This document shows, piece after piece, positions 17,336 through 24,499 of a stretch of DNA of 64,000 nt (its first letter is position 1; each line of letters begins with the position of its first letter). The notes under the pieces are model-generated. The model made no database searches and was not told where the DNA came from. It saw only the letters and a program-made list of their open reading frames with translations. The DNA comes from Ammoniphilus oxalaticus (lineage in GTDB: Bacteria > Bacillota > Bacilli > Aneurinibacillales > RAOX-1), in NCBI RefSeq assembly GCF_003609605.1, contig NZ_MCHY01000008.1, forward strand, positions 310,001 to 374,000. Reading direction: 5' to 3'. Both the position numbers and the translations under genes were made by a program.

Positions 17336-18112
17336 ATGAATACTTGTGAAATTTATGCTGTACAGCGCCTCATTAAGCGGTTTGATTATGATGGCGCTGT
17401 TGAAATAATGGACTTGCTTAATTGGAAGGACAGTTCGATTTATTGGTTAGTTTCAAGTTGCCAGCGGAGTTTAAATTTTAATTTTGCCGCGGCAAAATCG
17501 TTGACCGATTTAGTTTCAGATCATTATTTTGAGTCAAATCATGCCCTTGCCCGTTACCGGGATGAACTTCCTTTGCTTGATGAAGGAAGACCGTTTGAGA
17601 TTTTTAATGAGCTGGCTGATAATATCATCATTCAACTAGAGCGAGAGGCGTATACTGATTTTTTGGGACGGATCTTTCAAATTAGAGAGTTGTTATTTAA
17701 ATATGCTGTCATTCGGTTCAAGTTAAAAGAAGAATATGTTTTAAGAGATCGAATTTATCAAAAAAGAGCTTTTGAGCATCGGTTTAAACTACGCCGCGGT
17801 CTGTTAAATGGGATGAAGCAGATTCTAAAAACCAGCGGAGGAAGATGGGGCAACATTGTAAACGTTTTATCAGGAAGGAAAATGAATGAGCTGATGGATA
17901 TTCGTCATAGAACAATTGTAGCCCATGGGATTGAGACTGTCACATATCAGGATATTTCACGCGTGTATGATTCCCCAGAAAGCGTGTTGACTGATCTCTA
18001 TCAAGTTTTTACTTGGTTAGAGATTCCGATTCAAGAGCATAAATATAAAGCTGTGAATCAAGAATTGATCGCGATCATTGTGGAATTAAGTGGGGCTGTC
18101 GCTAACAATTAG
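17336..18112 (+). CDS. HEPN-motif protein resembling Csm6/Csx1-type nuclease region
   Basis: Protein of 258 residues, all helical. The N-terminal part (AVQRLIKRFDYDGAVEIMDLL) and the C-terminal IRHRTIVAHGIE segment resemble the HEPN half of type III CRISPR accessory ribonucleases; R-x4-6-H is the catalytic HEPN signature. No CARF sensor domain is present and no cas gene or CRISPR array occurs in the window. Could equally be a toxin-like or regulatory HEPN protein. The ATG at 17336 has GGGAG at 5 bases; 17324 is the alternative. Assignment rests on motif recall, so treat as tentative. Confidence 0.5.
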   Translation: MNTCEIYAVQRLIKRFDYDGAVEIMDLLNWKDSSIYWLVSSCQRSLNFNFAAAKSLTDLVSDHYFESNHALARYRDELPLLDEGRPFEIFNELADNIIIQLEREAYTDFLGRIFQIRELLFKYAVIRFKLKEEYVLRDRIYQKRAFEHRFKLRRGLLNGMKQILKTSGGRWGNIVNVLSGRKMNELMDIRHRTIVAHGIETVTYQDISRVYDSPESVLTDLYQVFTWLEIPIQEHKYKAVNQELIAIIVELSGAVANN

Positions 18113-18197
18113 GCGACAAAAATAGGCCTGTGTCTACCACCAAATATCCAGGTTTACGTATGCTGTTAAGAGATAAACCTAGATGGAGGTAGATTCG

Positions 18198-18536
18198 ATG
18201 AATGATCGGAAATACGTAAGAGAGCAACTGAGGGGAAATCGGTTATTTGCGGCATGGTTGAAAACAAAGCCGGAATTATACAAAGAATTAAAAAAAAATC
18301 CGTCAATGTTAGAGAGTATGTTGATTTCTTGGAAAAAGGAACAGAACAAGCAAACGCAACTACAAAAAATTAGTGATGGATACCGACAGGTTGCTTCACA
18401 AATACAGGAATTACAGTCGCTAATCGAGCAGGTTGAAGGTCTGATGTCTAACGTAAAACAAATGAATCAGCATTGGGATGAGTACCGCGGCCGTCTGTTT
18501 CCGAAAAAAACAAATACGAACAAACGGCGATCATAG
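18198..18536 (+). CDS. Hypothetical protein, possibly YlbD-like coat protein relative
   Basis: Protein of 112 residues: an N-terminal segment FAAWLKTKPELYKELKKNP, a central helix, and a coiled-coil-like middle (IQELQSLIEQVEGLMSNVKQ) with a basic tail. The first segment is loosely reminiscent of the YlbD spore coat family, but the similarity is weak. ATG at 18198 with GGAGG at 8 bases; the upstream ATG at 18183 would put that site inside the gene. Confidence 0.5.
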   Translation: MNDRKYVREQLRGNRLFAAWLKTKPELYKELKKNPSMLESMLISWKKEQNKQTQLQKISDGYRQVASQIQELQSLIEQVEGLMSNVKQMNQHWDEYRGRLFPKKTNTNKRRS

Positions 18537-18567
18537 GCAAACTATTTAGAATATATTTCCTTTTTAC

Positions 18568-18607
18568 CCACGGAGTGGTATAATAAACCAACAACTTCGT
18601 GGCTTTT
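18568..18607 (+). terminator. Hairpin with T-run upstream of fabI (terminator; overlaps a -10 box)
   Basis: Nine-bp stem CCACGGAGT / ACTTCGTGG (one G-U pair) with a 17-base loop, followed by CTTTTTATT. The loop contains TATAAT, so the same bases may serve termination from upstream and initiation for fabI. Confidence 0.55.
18576..18584 (+). promoter_or_regulatory. Extended -10 promoter for fabI
   Basis: TGGTATAAT, an extended -10 element. The -35 region is poor. The fabI start lies 55 bases downstream. No FapR-like palindrome was recognised. Confidence 0.5.
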
Positions 18608-18638
18608 TATTGATTTCGCACATTACAGGAGGTCTCAT

Positions 18639-19415
18639 ATGAATCAACTTTTGACAGGGAAAAACTATGTCATTATGGGAGTAGCGAATAGACGCAGTAT
18701 TGCGTGGGGAATTGCTCAATCGTTACATAAAGCGGGAGCCAACTTGATTTTTACTTATCAAGGAGAACGACTAAAAAGTAATGTCGAAGAATTAGTCGAT
18801 ACGCTGCAACCCGAAAGAAAGGTTTTGATCCCTTGTGATGTAACGAATGATCAGGACATCCAAACGGCTTTCCAGCAGATTAAAGAACAAGTCGGGGCCA
18901 TTCATGGCTTAGCGCATTGTATTGCTTTCGCAAAAACGGAAGAACTAGAAGGAGAAATGGTAAATACATCTCGGGAAGGGTACCATCTGGCGCAAGATAT
19001 TAGCGCCTACTCGTTAATAGCGGTCTCTAAAGCAGCGAAAGAGTTGATGAGCGACGGCGGAAGCATCGTGACGCTAACCTACCTTGGCGGAGAGAGAGTC
19101 GTCCCCAATTACAATGTAATGGGTGTTGCCAAAGCAGCCCTTGATGCGTCAGTCAAGTACTTGTCAGCTGACTTGGGTAAGTATAAAATTCGCGTCAATG
19201 CGATTTCCGCGGGACCAATTCGGACGCTTGCAGCTAGAGGAATTAGTGATTTTAACAAGATCCTCGGTAGTATTGAAGAAAAGGCGCCTTTGCGCAGAAC
19301 AGTAGATCAAGCGGAAGTTGGGGATACGGCTTTATTTTTAATGAGTGATCTTTCGCGTGGGATTACGGGAGAGACGATCCACGTCGACGCGGGTTACCAT
19401 GTGTTAGGATATTAA
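18639..19415 (+). CDS. fabI: Enoyl-[acyl-carrier-protein] reductase (NADH), FabI
   Basis: Short-chain dehydrogenase of 258 residues that performs the last reduction in each cycle of fatty acid elongation; target of triclosan in related enzymes. The cofactor motif is GVANRRSIAWGIA, and the FabI catalytic Tyr-x6-Lys is YNVMGVAK, with an upstream tyrosine in LTYLGGE. SAGPIRTLAARGI forms the substrate loop. ATG after AGGAGG. Length matches B. subtilis FabI (258). Monocistronic. Confidence 0.95.
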   Translation: MNQLLTGKNYVIMGVANRRSIAWGIAQSLHKAGANLIFTYQGERLKSNVEELVDTLQPERKVLIPCDVTNDQDIQTAFQQIKEQVGAIHGLAHCIAFAKTEELEGEMVNTSREGYHLAQDISAYSLIAVSKAAKELMSDGGSIVTLTYLGGERVVPNYNVMGVAKAALDASVKYLSADLGKYKIRVNAISAGPIRTLAARGISDFNKILGSIEEKAPLRRTVDQAEVGDTALFLMSDLSRGITGETIHVDAGYHVLGY

Positions 19416-19426
19416 GTTAAACGAAC

Positions 19427-19486
19427 AGAGGCTGAACCGAAAAGAAATTTGATCTCGATGAGATCATTTTTCGGTCAGCCTCTTTG
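19427..19486 (+). terminator. Long composite hairpin between fabI and the PHP gene
   Basis: Three stacked stems: AGAGGCTG/CAGCCTCT, ACCGAAAA/TTTTCGGT and TGATCTC/GAGATCA, 23 bp in all, with one bulged A and a small interior loop. Only a short T-rich tail (TCTTTG). Likely the fabI terminator, and a repeat of the 11533-11557 arms. Confidence 0.6.
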
Positions 19487-19495
19487 TGGTATAAT
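19487..19495 (+). promoter_or_regulatory. Extended -10 promoter for the PHP gene
   Basis: TGGTATAAT at 19487-19495, directly after the hairpin. It lies downstream of the most upstream possible start at 19449, so the start at 19545 is favoured. Confidence 0.5.
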
Positions 19496-19544
19496 AGATT
19501 TTCGAGTTAATTTCAAAACGATAGGAAATGGGGCGCTAAGACAA

Positions 19545-20387
19545 ATGGTTGACCTCCACACGCATACAACAGCTTCTGATGGGACGTATAGCCCGGAGCA
19601 GAGCGTTAAAAGAGCGAAGCAAAAGGGATTGCAAGCGTTAGCGATTACTGACCACGACACGGTTGGCGGGGTTCGCGAAGCGATTGTAGCTGGTCAAAAG
19701 TGGGGAGTTGAAATTATCCCTGGGATTGAGATTAGCTCAGTTCACGAAGGACAGGATATTCATGTGCTTGGTTACTTTGTGGACTATGAAGATACGCGCT
19801 TTTTGAATCGGCTCACGGAATTGAGAAATGTAAGAAATAAGCGAAATCAAATGATGATTGCTAAGTTTAACGAACTTGGCATTAAGATTGACTTAGAAGA
19901 AGTTCAGCAAAAGAGCAAGATGCCTGGAGGGAGTATTGGCCGTCCGCACTTTGCGGAAGCGCTTATAGATAAAGGAATCGTTGCAACAATGAAGGAAGCC
20001 TTTGATGTTTATCTTGGACAGACTGGAAAGGCTTACGTTAATCCGCCCCGACTCACTCCGCAGGAAGCTATTTATCTTATAAAAGATGCGGGAGGGGTTC
20101 CCGTTTTAGCTCATCCTGGCATATATGATAATGAGGAACTTGTGGAGCAGCTGCTTCGAAATGGGCTGGTCGGGATCGAGGTTTACCACCCCGATCATCG
20201 ACCTGAACAAGAAGAATATTTTGCGGCGTTAGCTGTTAAATATAGCGTAATCCAAACGGCGGGTTCTGATTTTCACGGTGAACGGAATGGCGTAATTTTT
20301 CATGGGGACCTCGGGTCAAAATCAACGGGTTATGAAACAGTTAGCCAACTACAACAAGCTTCAAAAGAGATTCGGCTAAACAGGTGA
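19545..20387 (+). CDS. PHP-domain phosphoesterase (TrpH/RNase AM/YciV-like)
   Basis: Metal-dependent phosphoesterase of 280 residues. PHP metal motifs are complete: VDLHTHTTASDG at the N-terminus, ITDHDTVGG, PGIEISS, VLAHPG and SDFHG. Homologues act on 3',5'-nucleoside bisphosphates or trim RNA 5' ends. The start was moved from 19449 to the ATG at 19545, which begins exactly at the first motif and lies after the promoter. Confidence 0.85.
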   Translation: MVDLHTHTTASDGTYSPEQSVKRAKQKGLQALAITDHDTVGGVREAIVAGQKWGVEIIPGIEISSVHEGQDIHVLGYFVDYEDTRFLNRLTELRNVRNKRNQMMIAKFNELGIKIDLEEVQQKSKMPGGSIGRPHFAEALIDKGIVATMKEAFDVYLGQTGKAYVNPPRLTPQEAIYLIKDAGGVPVLAHPGIYDNEELVEQLLRNGLVGIEVYHPDHRPEQEEYFAALAVKYSVIQTAGSDFHGERNGVIFHGDLGSKSTGYETVSQLQQASKEIRLNR

Positions 20388-20414
20388 ATGAGAAGTTAGT
20401 TGTTGTCTTGGCGC

Positions 20415-20441
20415 TAAGCCGTTGCCACGGTTTATTATTTT
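20415..20441 (+). terminator. Rho-independent terminator after the PHP gene
   Basis: Eight-bp stem TAAGCCGT / ACGGTTTA (one G-U pair), loop TGCC, then TTATTTT. Confidence 0.65.
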
Positions 20442-20534
20442 ATCCAGTTTTGAATGAACCGACTAGGTTGAGAAGTGATAACCTTTTATTTGTTCACATA
20501 AGATAGCATACGGGTAAATCATTACGGTGTTTCA

Positions 20535-20543
20535 TGATATAAT
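20535..20543 (+). promoter_or_regulatory. Extended -10 promoter for pgpA
   Basis: TGATATAAT with TG at 20535-20536 and TATAAT at 20538-20543, 75 bases before the start codon. No convincing -35. Confidence 0.5.
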
Positions 20544-20617
20544 ACTCTGTATGATGAGTTGAAAAGATTATGAAACTGGGGCCGCTAACGGTTTGGTGTT
20601 AGAGAGGAGAATCGGAA

Positions 20618-21184
20618 ATGAGAAGACAGGTTCATAGCAAAGAAGTTAAAGCTGCTGCTTTAAAGAGATTAATGGATCGTGGAGTTACGATTGAAGATAT
20701 AGCAGAGGTTGTCTATCTCATGCAAGCTCCCTATCACGTAGGACTTAAAATAGAGAGTTGTATTGAAAGTGTCAATGCAGTGTTAGAAAAGAGAGAAATC
20801 CAACATGCATTACTTGTTGGCACGGAACTTGATATTCTTGCTGAAAAAGGCATTTTATCTGAACCGCTGCAATCTCTCGTTGCTAGTGATGAAGGCTTGT
20901 TTGGCTGTGATGAGACATTGGCATTAGGTTCTGTGTTTGGATACGGCAGCATTGCTGTTACGACATTTGGTCATCTTGATAAGCAAAAGGTTGGTATTAT
21001 AAAGAAACTAGATACGAAGCGAGGAAGCGGTGTCCATACTTTTTTGGACGATTTAGTGGCGAGTATCGCAGCTTCGGCTTCGAGTCGAATGGCGCATCGT
21101 TTGCGTGATGAGGAAGAAGCGGAACGAGAAAAGAATTTAAAGGTAGATTCGGATCAAGGAAATGAAGACCAACAAGCGGGATAG
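20618..21184 (+). CDS. pgpA: Phosphatidylglycerophosphatase A (YutG family)
   Basis: Protein of 188 residues that removes the phosphate from phosphatidylglycerol phosphate to give phosphatidylglycerol. It follows the soluble-looking Bacillus YutG pattern: RGVTIEDIAEVVYLMQ, then KREIQHALLVGTELD, the DEGLFGCDETLALGSV block, and TFLDDLVASIAASASSRMAH near the C-terminus. A charged tail of about 25 residues follows. ATG after GAGAGGAG at 7-8 bases. Monocistronic. Confidence 0.85.
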   Translation: MRRQVHSKEVKAAALKRLMDRGVTIEDIAEVVYLMQAPYHVGLKIESCIESVNAVLEKREIQHALLVGTELDILAEKGILSEPLQSLVASDEGLFGCDETLALGSVFGYGSIAVTTFGHLDKQKVGIIKKLDTKRGSGVHTFLDDLVASIAASASSRMAHRLRDEEEAEREKNLKVDSDQGNEDQQAG

Positions 21185-21259
21185 GGATGAACAAGAGTTC
21201 CTTCTGTTTCACGCTCCCATTGTTACACTAGGAAAAAAAGATGAAGGAGTTTCGTTAGT

Positions 21260-21424
21260 ATGAAATGGATCTATTGGTCAAGAATTTTTGATTCTAAATT
21301 TCAGGCGGGCTGTCTCGCAACTCGAATGAAAGAAGACTGGTGGGTCTACGGCTACAAGAGCCCTAAGGAAGTCGAAATTATTAAACTAAAAAATGGGAAA
21401 TACGGCGTTCGGTATATTTGGTAA
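21260..21424 (+). CDS. Small tryptophan-rich hypothetical protein
   Basis: Short gene of 54 residues. The sequence starts MKWIYWSRIFDSKF, has a WWVYGY centre and ends VRYIW, with four aromatic clusters and many lysines. AAGGAG lies 10 bases before the ATG. It sits 75 bases after pgpA with no terminator seen between, so it may be co-transcribed. Not recognised. It reads like a single small beta domain. Confidence 0.5.
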   Translation: MKWIYWSRIFDSKFQAGCLATRMKEDWWVYGYKSPKEVEIIKLKNGKYGVRYIW

Positions 21425-21537
21425 GAGAGTGTGAGGAGAAAGTCCGTACTTTTTATTTAAATTAGGATATCCAACAAAACAAATTGCCTTGTTACGCGTA
21501 TAAATAGATAAGAAAAAATACGGAGGGTTCATTTACC

Positions 21538-22053
21538 ATGAAACGCAGAACTATGGCTCTCACCTCTCTTATTGTATTGCTGGGGTCGACATCAATGTTC
21601 GCTCCGATGACAGAGGCTAGCGTTTTTATGCGAAAGTATGAGAACAAAGTGAGTGAATTTGTTCAATTACACCTTGCCCAATCAACCTACGCAAATATTG
21701 TCATTGCAGAGGAACTGAAATACAATGAGTCGACGAAGCAATATTCATTGGTTTCTCCGTTTAATGCGGTAAGAAAAGGGCAGAAACTAACGCCGAATTT
21801 GTTTAGCAACATCTTTGACGCGCCTGTGTCAGAATCGCTACCTTTAGAGATTGCCGTTTTAGACCCAAGCAATAATTTGATTCAGTCTAAGCCGCTAAGT
21901 GTGAACACGAGGGCGAAGAACACCAAGTTAACGTTGATAACAACGTTAGATCCCATCACCTTCGATAAAATAGGCGATTATAAAGTGCAATTATTTATAA
22001 GATGGAATGGGGAAAAAGTAAGGATTGGACAAACAATTATCGTTTCAAGATAA
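21538..22053 (+). CDS. Exported hypothetical protein
   Basis: Protein of 171 residues with a Sec signal peptide (basic MKRR, hydrophobic TSLIVLLGSTSMF, likely cleavage after TEAS). The mature region has beta-rich repeats (LEIAVLDPSNNLI, LTLITTLDPITF, KVQLFIRWNGEKV), reminiscent of an immunoglobulin-like fold. CGGAGGG precedes the ATG. Function unknown. Its strand-rich C-terminal end suggests a wall or spore surface protein (inference). Confidence 0.65.
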   Translation: MKRRTMALTSLIVLLGSTSMFAPMTEASVFMRKYENKVSEFVQLHLAQSTYANIVIAEELKYNESTKQYSLVSPFNAVRKGQKLTPNLFSNIFDAPVSESLPLEIAVLDPSNNLIQSKPLSVNTRAKNTKLTLITTLDPITFDKIGDYKVQLFIRWNGEKVRIGQTIIVSR

Positions 22054-22091
22054 AGCAAAAAGTCACATCCGAAACCGTTTTATTACCACTT

Positions 22092-22133
22092 AAAAAAGCA
22101 ATCCAATGCATGCGAGCGATGGATTGCTTTTTT
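22092..22133. terminator. Bidirectional terminator
   Basis: Arms AAAAAAGCAATCCA / TGGATTGCTTTTTT, 14 bp, with a 14-base loop, between converging genes. Confidence 0.88.
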
Positions 22134-22140
22134 GTGTTTG

Positions 22141-22575
22141 TTATTTCCGAGGATAGAAATACATAATGCGCTGATTAAATAGATGGAGCTCACCTTTGAA
22201 TTCCTTTGCCAAAAACTTGCAAAATTCATTCGCTTTACCGACGTCTCCATGTGTGCTGTCATCGGGAAGCGCAATTTGAATGTAGTGCTGTTGCTTCGTT
22301 TCTCCATCCGTCTCTATTTCTTCAGTTCCTACGCCAAACATGATGTATTTGTACAATTTAGGGTCATTACCCTTAAGATAAAACCAACGCCCTTTTCCTT
22401 CTTCTTTTTCAATTAACGTATAGGGGAAAGATACATCACCGTATGACCATGCTAGTTGCTGACCGGTTTTCTTGGTCATCTCTATGTAATGATCTAGTTT
22501 GCTTTTTACATCATCCAACGTAATCTCTTGGACAGTGGATGCTTCTACTAATTTAATGTATGCGCTTTTACTCAC
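22141..22575 (-). CDS. DUF1885-like conserved protein
   Basis: Protein of 144 residues beginning MSKSAYIKLVEAS, then LDDVKSKLDHYIEMT, an aromatic AWSYGDVSFPYTL block and an RWFYLKG segment. This matches my memory of the DUF1885 family found in Bacillus and Geobacillus, whose function is unknown. No signal or membrane segment. Transcribed alone on the minus strand, divergent from the ScoC-like regulator. Confidence 0.6.
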   Translation of the reverse strand: MSKSAYIKLVEASTVQEITLDDVKSKLDHYIEMTKKTGQQLAWSYGDVSFPYTLIEKEEGKGRWFYLKGNDPKLYKYIMFGVGTEEIETDGETKQQHYIQIALPDDSTHGDVGKANEFCKFLAKEFKGELHLFNQRIMYFYPRK

Positions 22576-22673
22576 GATCCCTCACTCCTCTAGGAATTTA
22601 TCACTCTTTATCTTAGCATTTTCATCAATGTTTTACAACAGACGGAGTGGGTGAACCATTTGATAAAAATTGG

Positions 22674-22702
22674 TTGACTAAATTTTTAGAAAAATATACA
22701 AT
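22674..22702 (+). promoter_or_regulatory. SigA-type promoter for the MarR/ScoC-like gene
   Basis: TTGACT at 22674-22679 and TACAAT at 22697-22702, 17-base spacer. It fixes the start codon downstream at 22793. Confidence 0.7.
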
Positions 22703-22792
22703 AAGCATAATAGTTTATTAACAATGCAAATGTTAGATAGATATAAAGGAATAATTTGCAAAAATAGGGATTGTAAGGTGAGGAGAATACTA

Positions 22793-23311
22793 ATGAAGGA
22801 TGTGCAGGACCAGGTTCAACAACTTCACGAAGCCCTCAACATGTTTCGGGCAATTGCTGTCGTTAATAAAGATGACTGGGAGACTGCAGCGAAAAGGCTG
22901 AACTTAGACTCCGCAGTTCAATTAAATATTCTTTGGATCGTTTATTGTTACGAAGGTGTCCGTGTCACACAGATTGCGGATTGGACTTTTTGGCATCCCT
23001 CTTCTGTCGTGATTCATGTCAGAAAAATGATGGAGAAAGAACTGCTGACCATTGAGAAGAGTGACACAGATGGACGAGTTGTGAATGTGTTTTTAACAGA
23101 AGCAGGGAAAAAATTGATTGAAGACAGTCGTATTCAAGCGTTAGATGATTTTCATTTTACAAAAGCGCTAGAGAGTTTTAGAAAGAAGTATGGAGAGAAT
23201 GTCGTTAATCTCTTTTTTGAATGTTTAATTCATCTAGCTGAGGAGCTACACGGCGAGGAGAAAATTAGATGGATTAAAGAGGGAGAAGAGAGAGCGCGTC
23301 AAATATCATAA
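22793..23311 (+). CDS. MarR-family regulator resembling ScoC/Hpr
   Basis: Regulator of 172 residues. The winged helix is recognisable: LNLDSAVQLNILWIVYCYEG, then VTQIADWTFWHPSSVVIHVR, and the wing KSDTDGRVVNVFLTEAGKKL. This order and the N-terminal helix are close to B. subtilis ScoC (Hpr), a transition-state repressor of proteases and sporulation genes. The ATG at 22793 follows GAGGAG; upstream ATG 22724 lies too near the transcription start. Confidence 0.75.
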   Translation: MKDVQDQVQQLHEALNMFRAIAVVNKDDWETAAKRLNLDSAVQLNILWIVYCYEGVRVTQIADWTFWHPSSVVIHVRKMMEKELLTIEKSDTDGRVVNVFLTEAGKKLIEDSRIQALDDFHFTKALESFRKKYGENVVNLFFECLIHLAEELHGEEKIRWIKEGEERARQIS

Positions 23312-23327
23312 TAATGATGAAGAAGCA

Positions 23328-23357
23328 AAGGCTAACCCGTGAGGGTTAGCCTTTTTT
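23328..23357. terminator. Bidirectional terminator
   Basis: Eleven-bp perfect stem AAGGCTAACCC / GGGTTAGCCTT with a GTGA loop and T-run; it overlaps the stop of the convergent ccoG-like gene. Confidence 0.9.
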
Positions 23358-24332
23358 CTGCTGGACAGGAAAAATGTTCAGCTTTTTTTCTATAATCGAT
23401 CCGTCCGAATTTTTTAACGTGATCAAAATGTTGTGATGTTGATTCATGCTCGCTTGATCTATTCTCAATAGAATTGTTTCTTCATGCGCCATCATGCCGT
23501 CTACTTCAATTTGTTCAGGCAAAGAAACTTCCCAAGAAGCGGGAATTCCTTCATAATCAATCTCGCAGTTTAACGTTTCTTTGGCGTTATTACGCACATT
23601 TAAAATATACGTATACGTTGAAAACTCCCCGGCTGGTACGCCTTGTATTTGCTTTTCAATGATCGCCGAATAACTGTTTGTGGAATAAAGAGAAAAACCA
23701 AGCAGGCCAACAAGTGAACTAAGGATCAAGAATAGGACAAGTCCTGTACCTTGAAACATGTTTTTTATGCCGCGGAGGTTAGAGTGTTTGTCCGCGAATG
23801 TCATTTGAAAAATTCCATAAGGACAGGCGTGACGACAGAAGCGACTTCGCAAGCGGAAAATCATCAGGAAGAAAACACAGCTCAACAGCAGAAATACGCC
23901 GACAGTCCAGTTGTTCCACCGTAGAGTGAAAATTTGTTCCGCTAAGTTGAATGGATCGAAGAGATAGGCAAGCGCGCTAAAGGCAATTAGTGGAGCTAAA
24001 AAAATCGGTAAGCTAAAGTCAATCGTTCGAGATAAAAGAGGCTTATTTTTCATCATTTTAGATTGAGTCAATTTATACAGATAAACAGAAAACGTGTTGT
24101 GTGGACACATCCATCCGCAAAATTGTCGACCAAACCATTTAGAGATACCAACAAATAGGAATACGATAAATAAAATAATGATGAGCAAAATATACCCTTC
24201 GCTAAATCGGAAGGTTGTTGCAAAAAGGTAAAATTTGAGATCAGTTAAATCAACCCTAAAAATATTAAGGAGAGGCACGAAAAAAAACAATAGAAAAAAA
24301 CTTACTTGAGCAATCGGTCTAGATATTTTCAT
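23346..24332 (-). CDS. CcoG/FixG-like membrane iron-sulfur protein lacking the ferredoxin domain
   Basis: Membrane protein of 328 residues related to CcoG (RdxA/FixG), a cytochrome oxidase assembly factor. It has a FGRQFCGWMCPHNTF motif after the second membrane helix and RFCRHACPYGIFQ further on, about five membrane segments, and an Ig-like C-terminal domain (about residues 230-328). The cytosolic two-[4Fe-4S] ferredoxin stretch with CxxCxxCxxxCP motifs expected between them is missing. ATG at 24332 with GGTAGGAAG upstream; the longer TTG at 24362 has no site. A copper-handling role is possible. Confidence 0.75.
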   Translation of the reverse strand: MKISRPIAQVSFFLLFFFVPLLNIFRVDLTDLKFYLFATTFRFSEGYILLIIILFIVFLFVGISKWFGRQFCGWMCPHNTFSVYLYKLTQSKMMKNKPLLSRTIDFSLPIFLAPLIAFSALAYLFDPFNLAEQIFTLRWNNWTVGVFLLLSCVFFLMIFRLRSRFCRHACPYGIFQMTFADKHSNLRGIKNMFQGTGLVLFLILSSLVGLLGFSLYSTNSYSAIIEKQIQGVPAGEFSTYTYILNVRNNAKETLNCEIDYEGIPASWEVSLPEQIEVDGMMAHEETILLRIDQASMNQHHNILITLKNSDGSIIEKKLNIFPVQQKKG

Positions 24333-24468
24333 CTTACTTCCTACCCTTTCTGTTTCTAACAATTTTAGAATAATTGTCTCATACGTTATGGGGTAGAAGA
24401 AGTGAATTGTTTGTGAATTAAATTTTAAAACAGTTACTAACGTGAATGATGTAATAACAGGAAAGAAG

Positions 24469-24489
24469 AGACAGCCAACTCGGCTGCCT
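24469..24489 (-). terminator. Weak terminator after speA
   Basis: On the minus strand AGGCAGCC / GGCTGTCT (one G-U-type mismatch) with GAGTT loop, followed by CTTCTTTCC. Modest strength. Confidence 0.45.
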
Positions 24490-24499
24490 CTGACTATTT

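Noticed and set aside
19449-19544. Upstream start for the PHP protein
   Set aside because: This stretch is the fabI hairpin and the promoter; the PHP domain begins exactly at the ATG at 19545.
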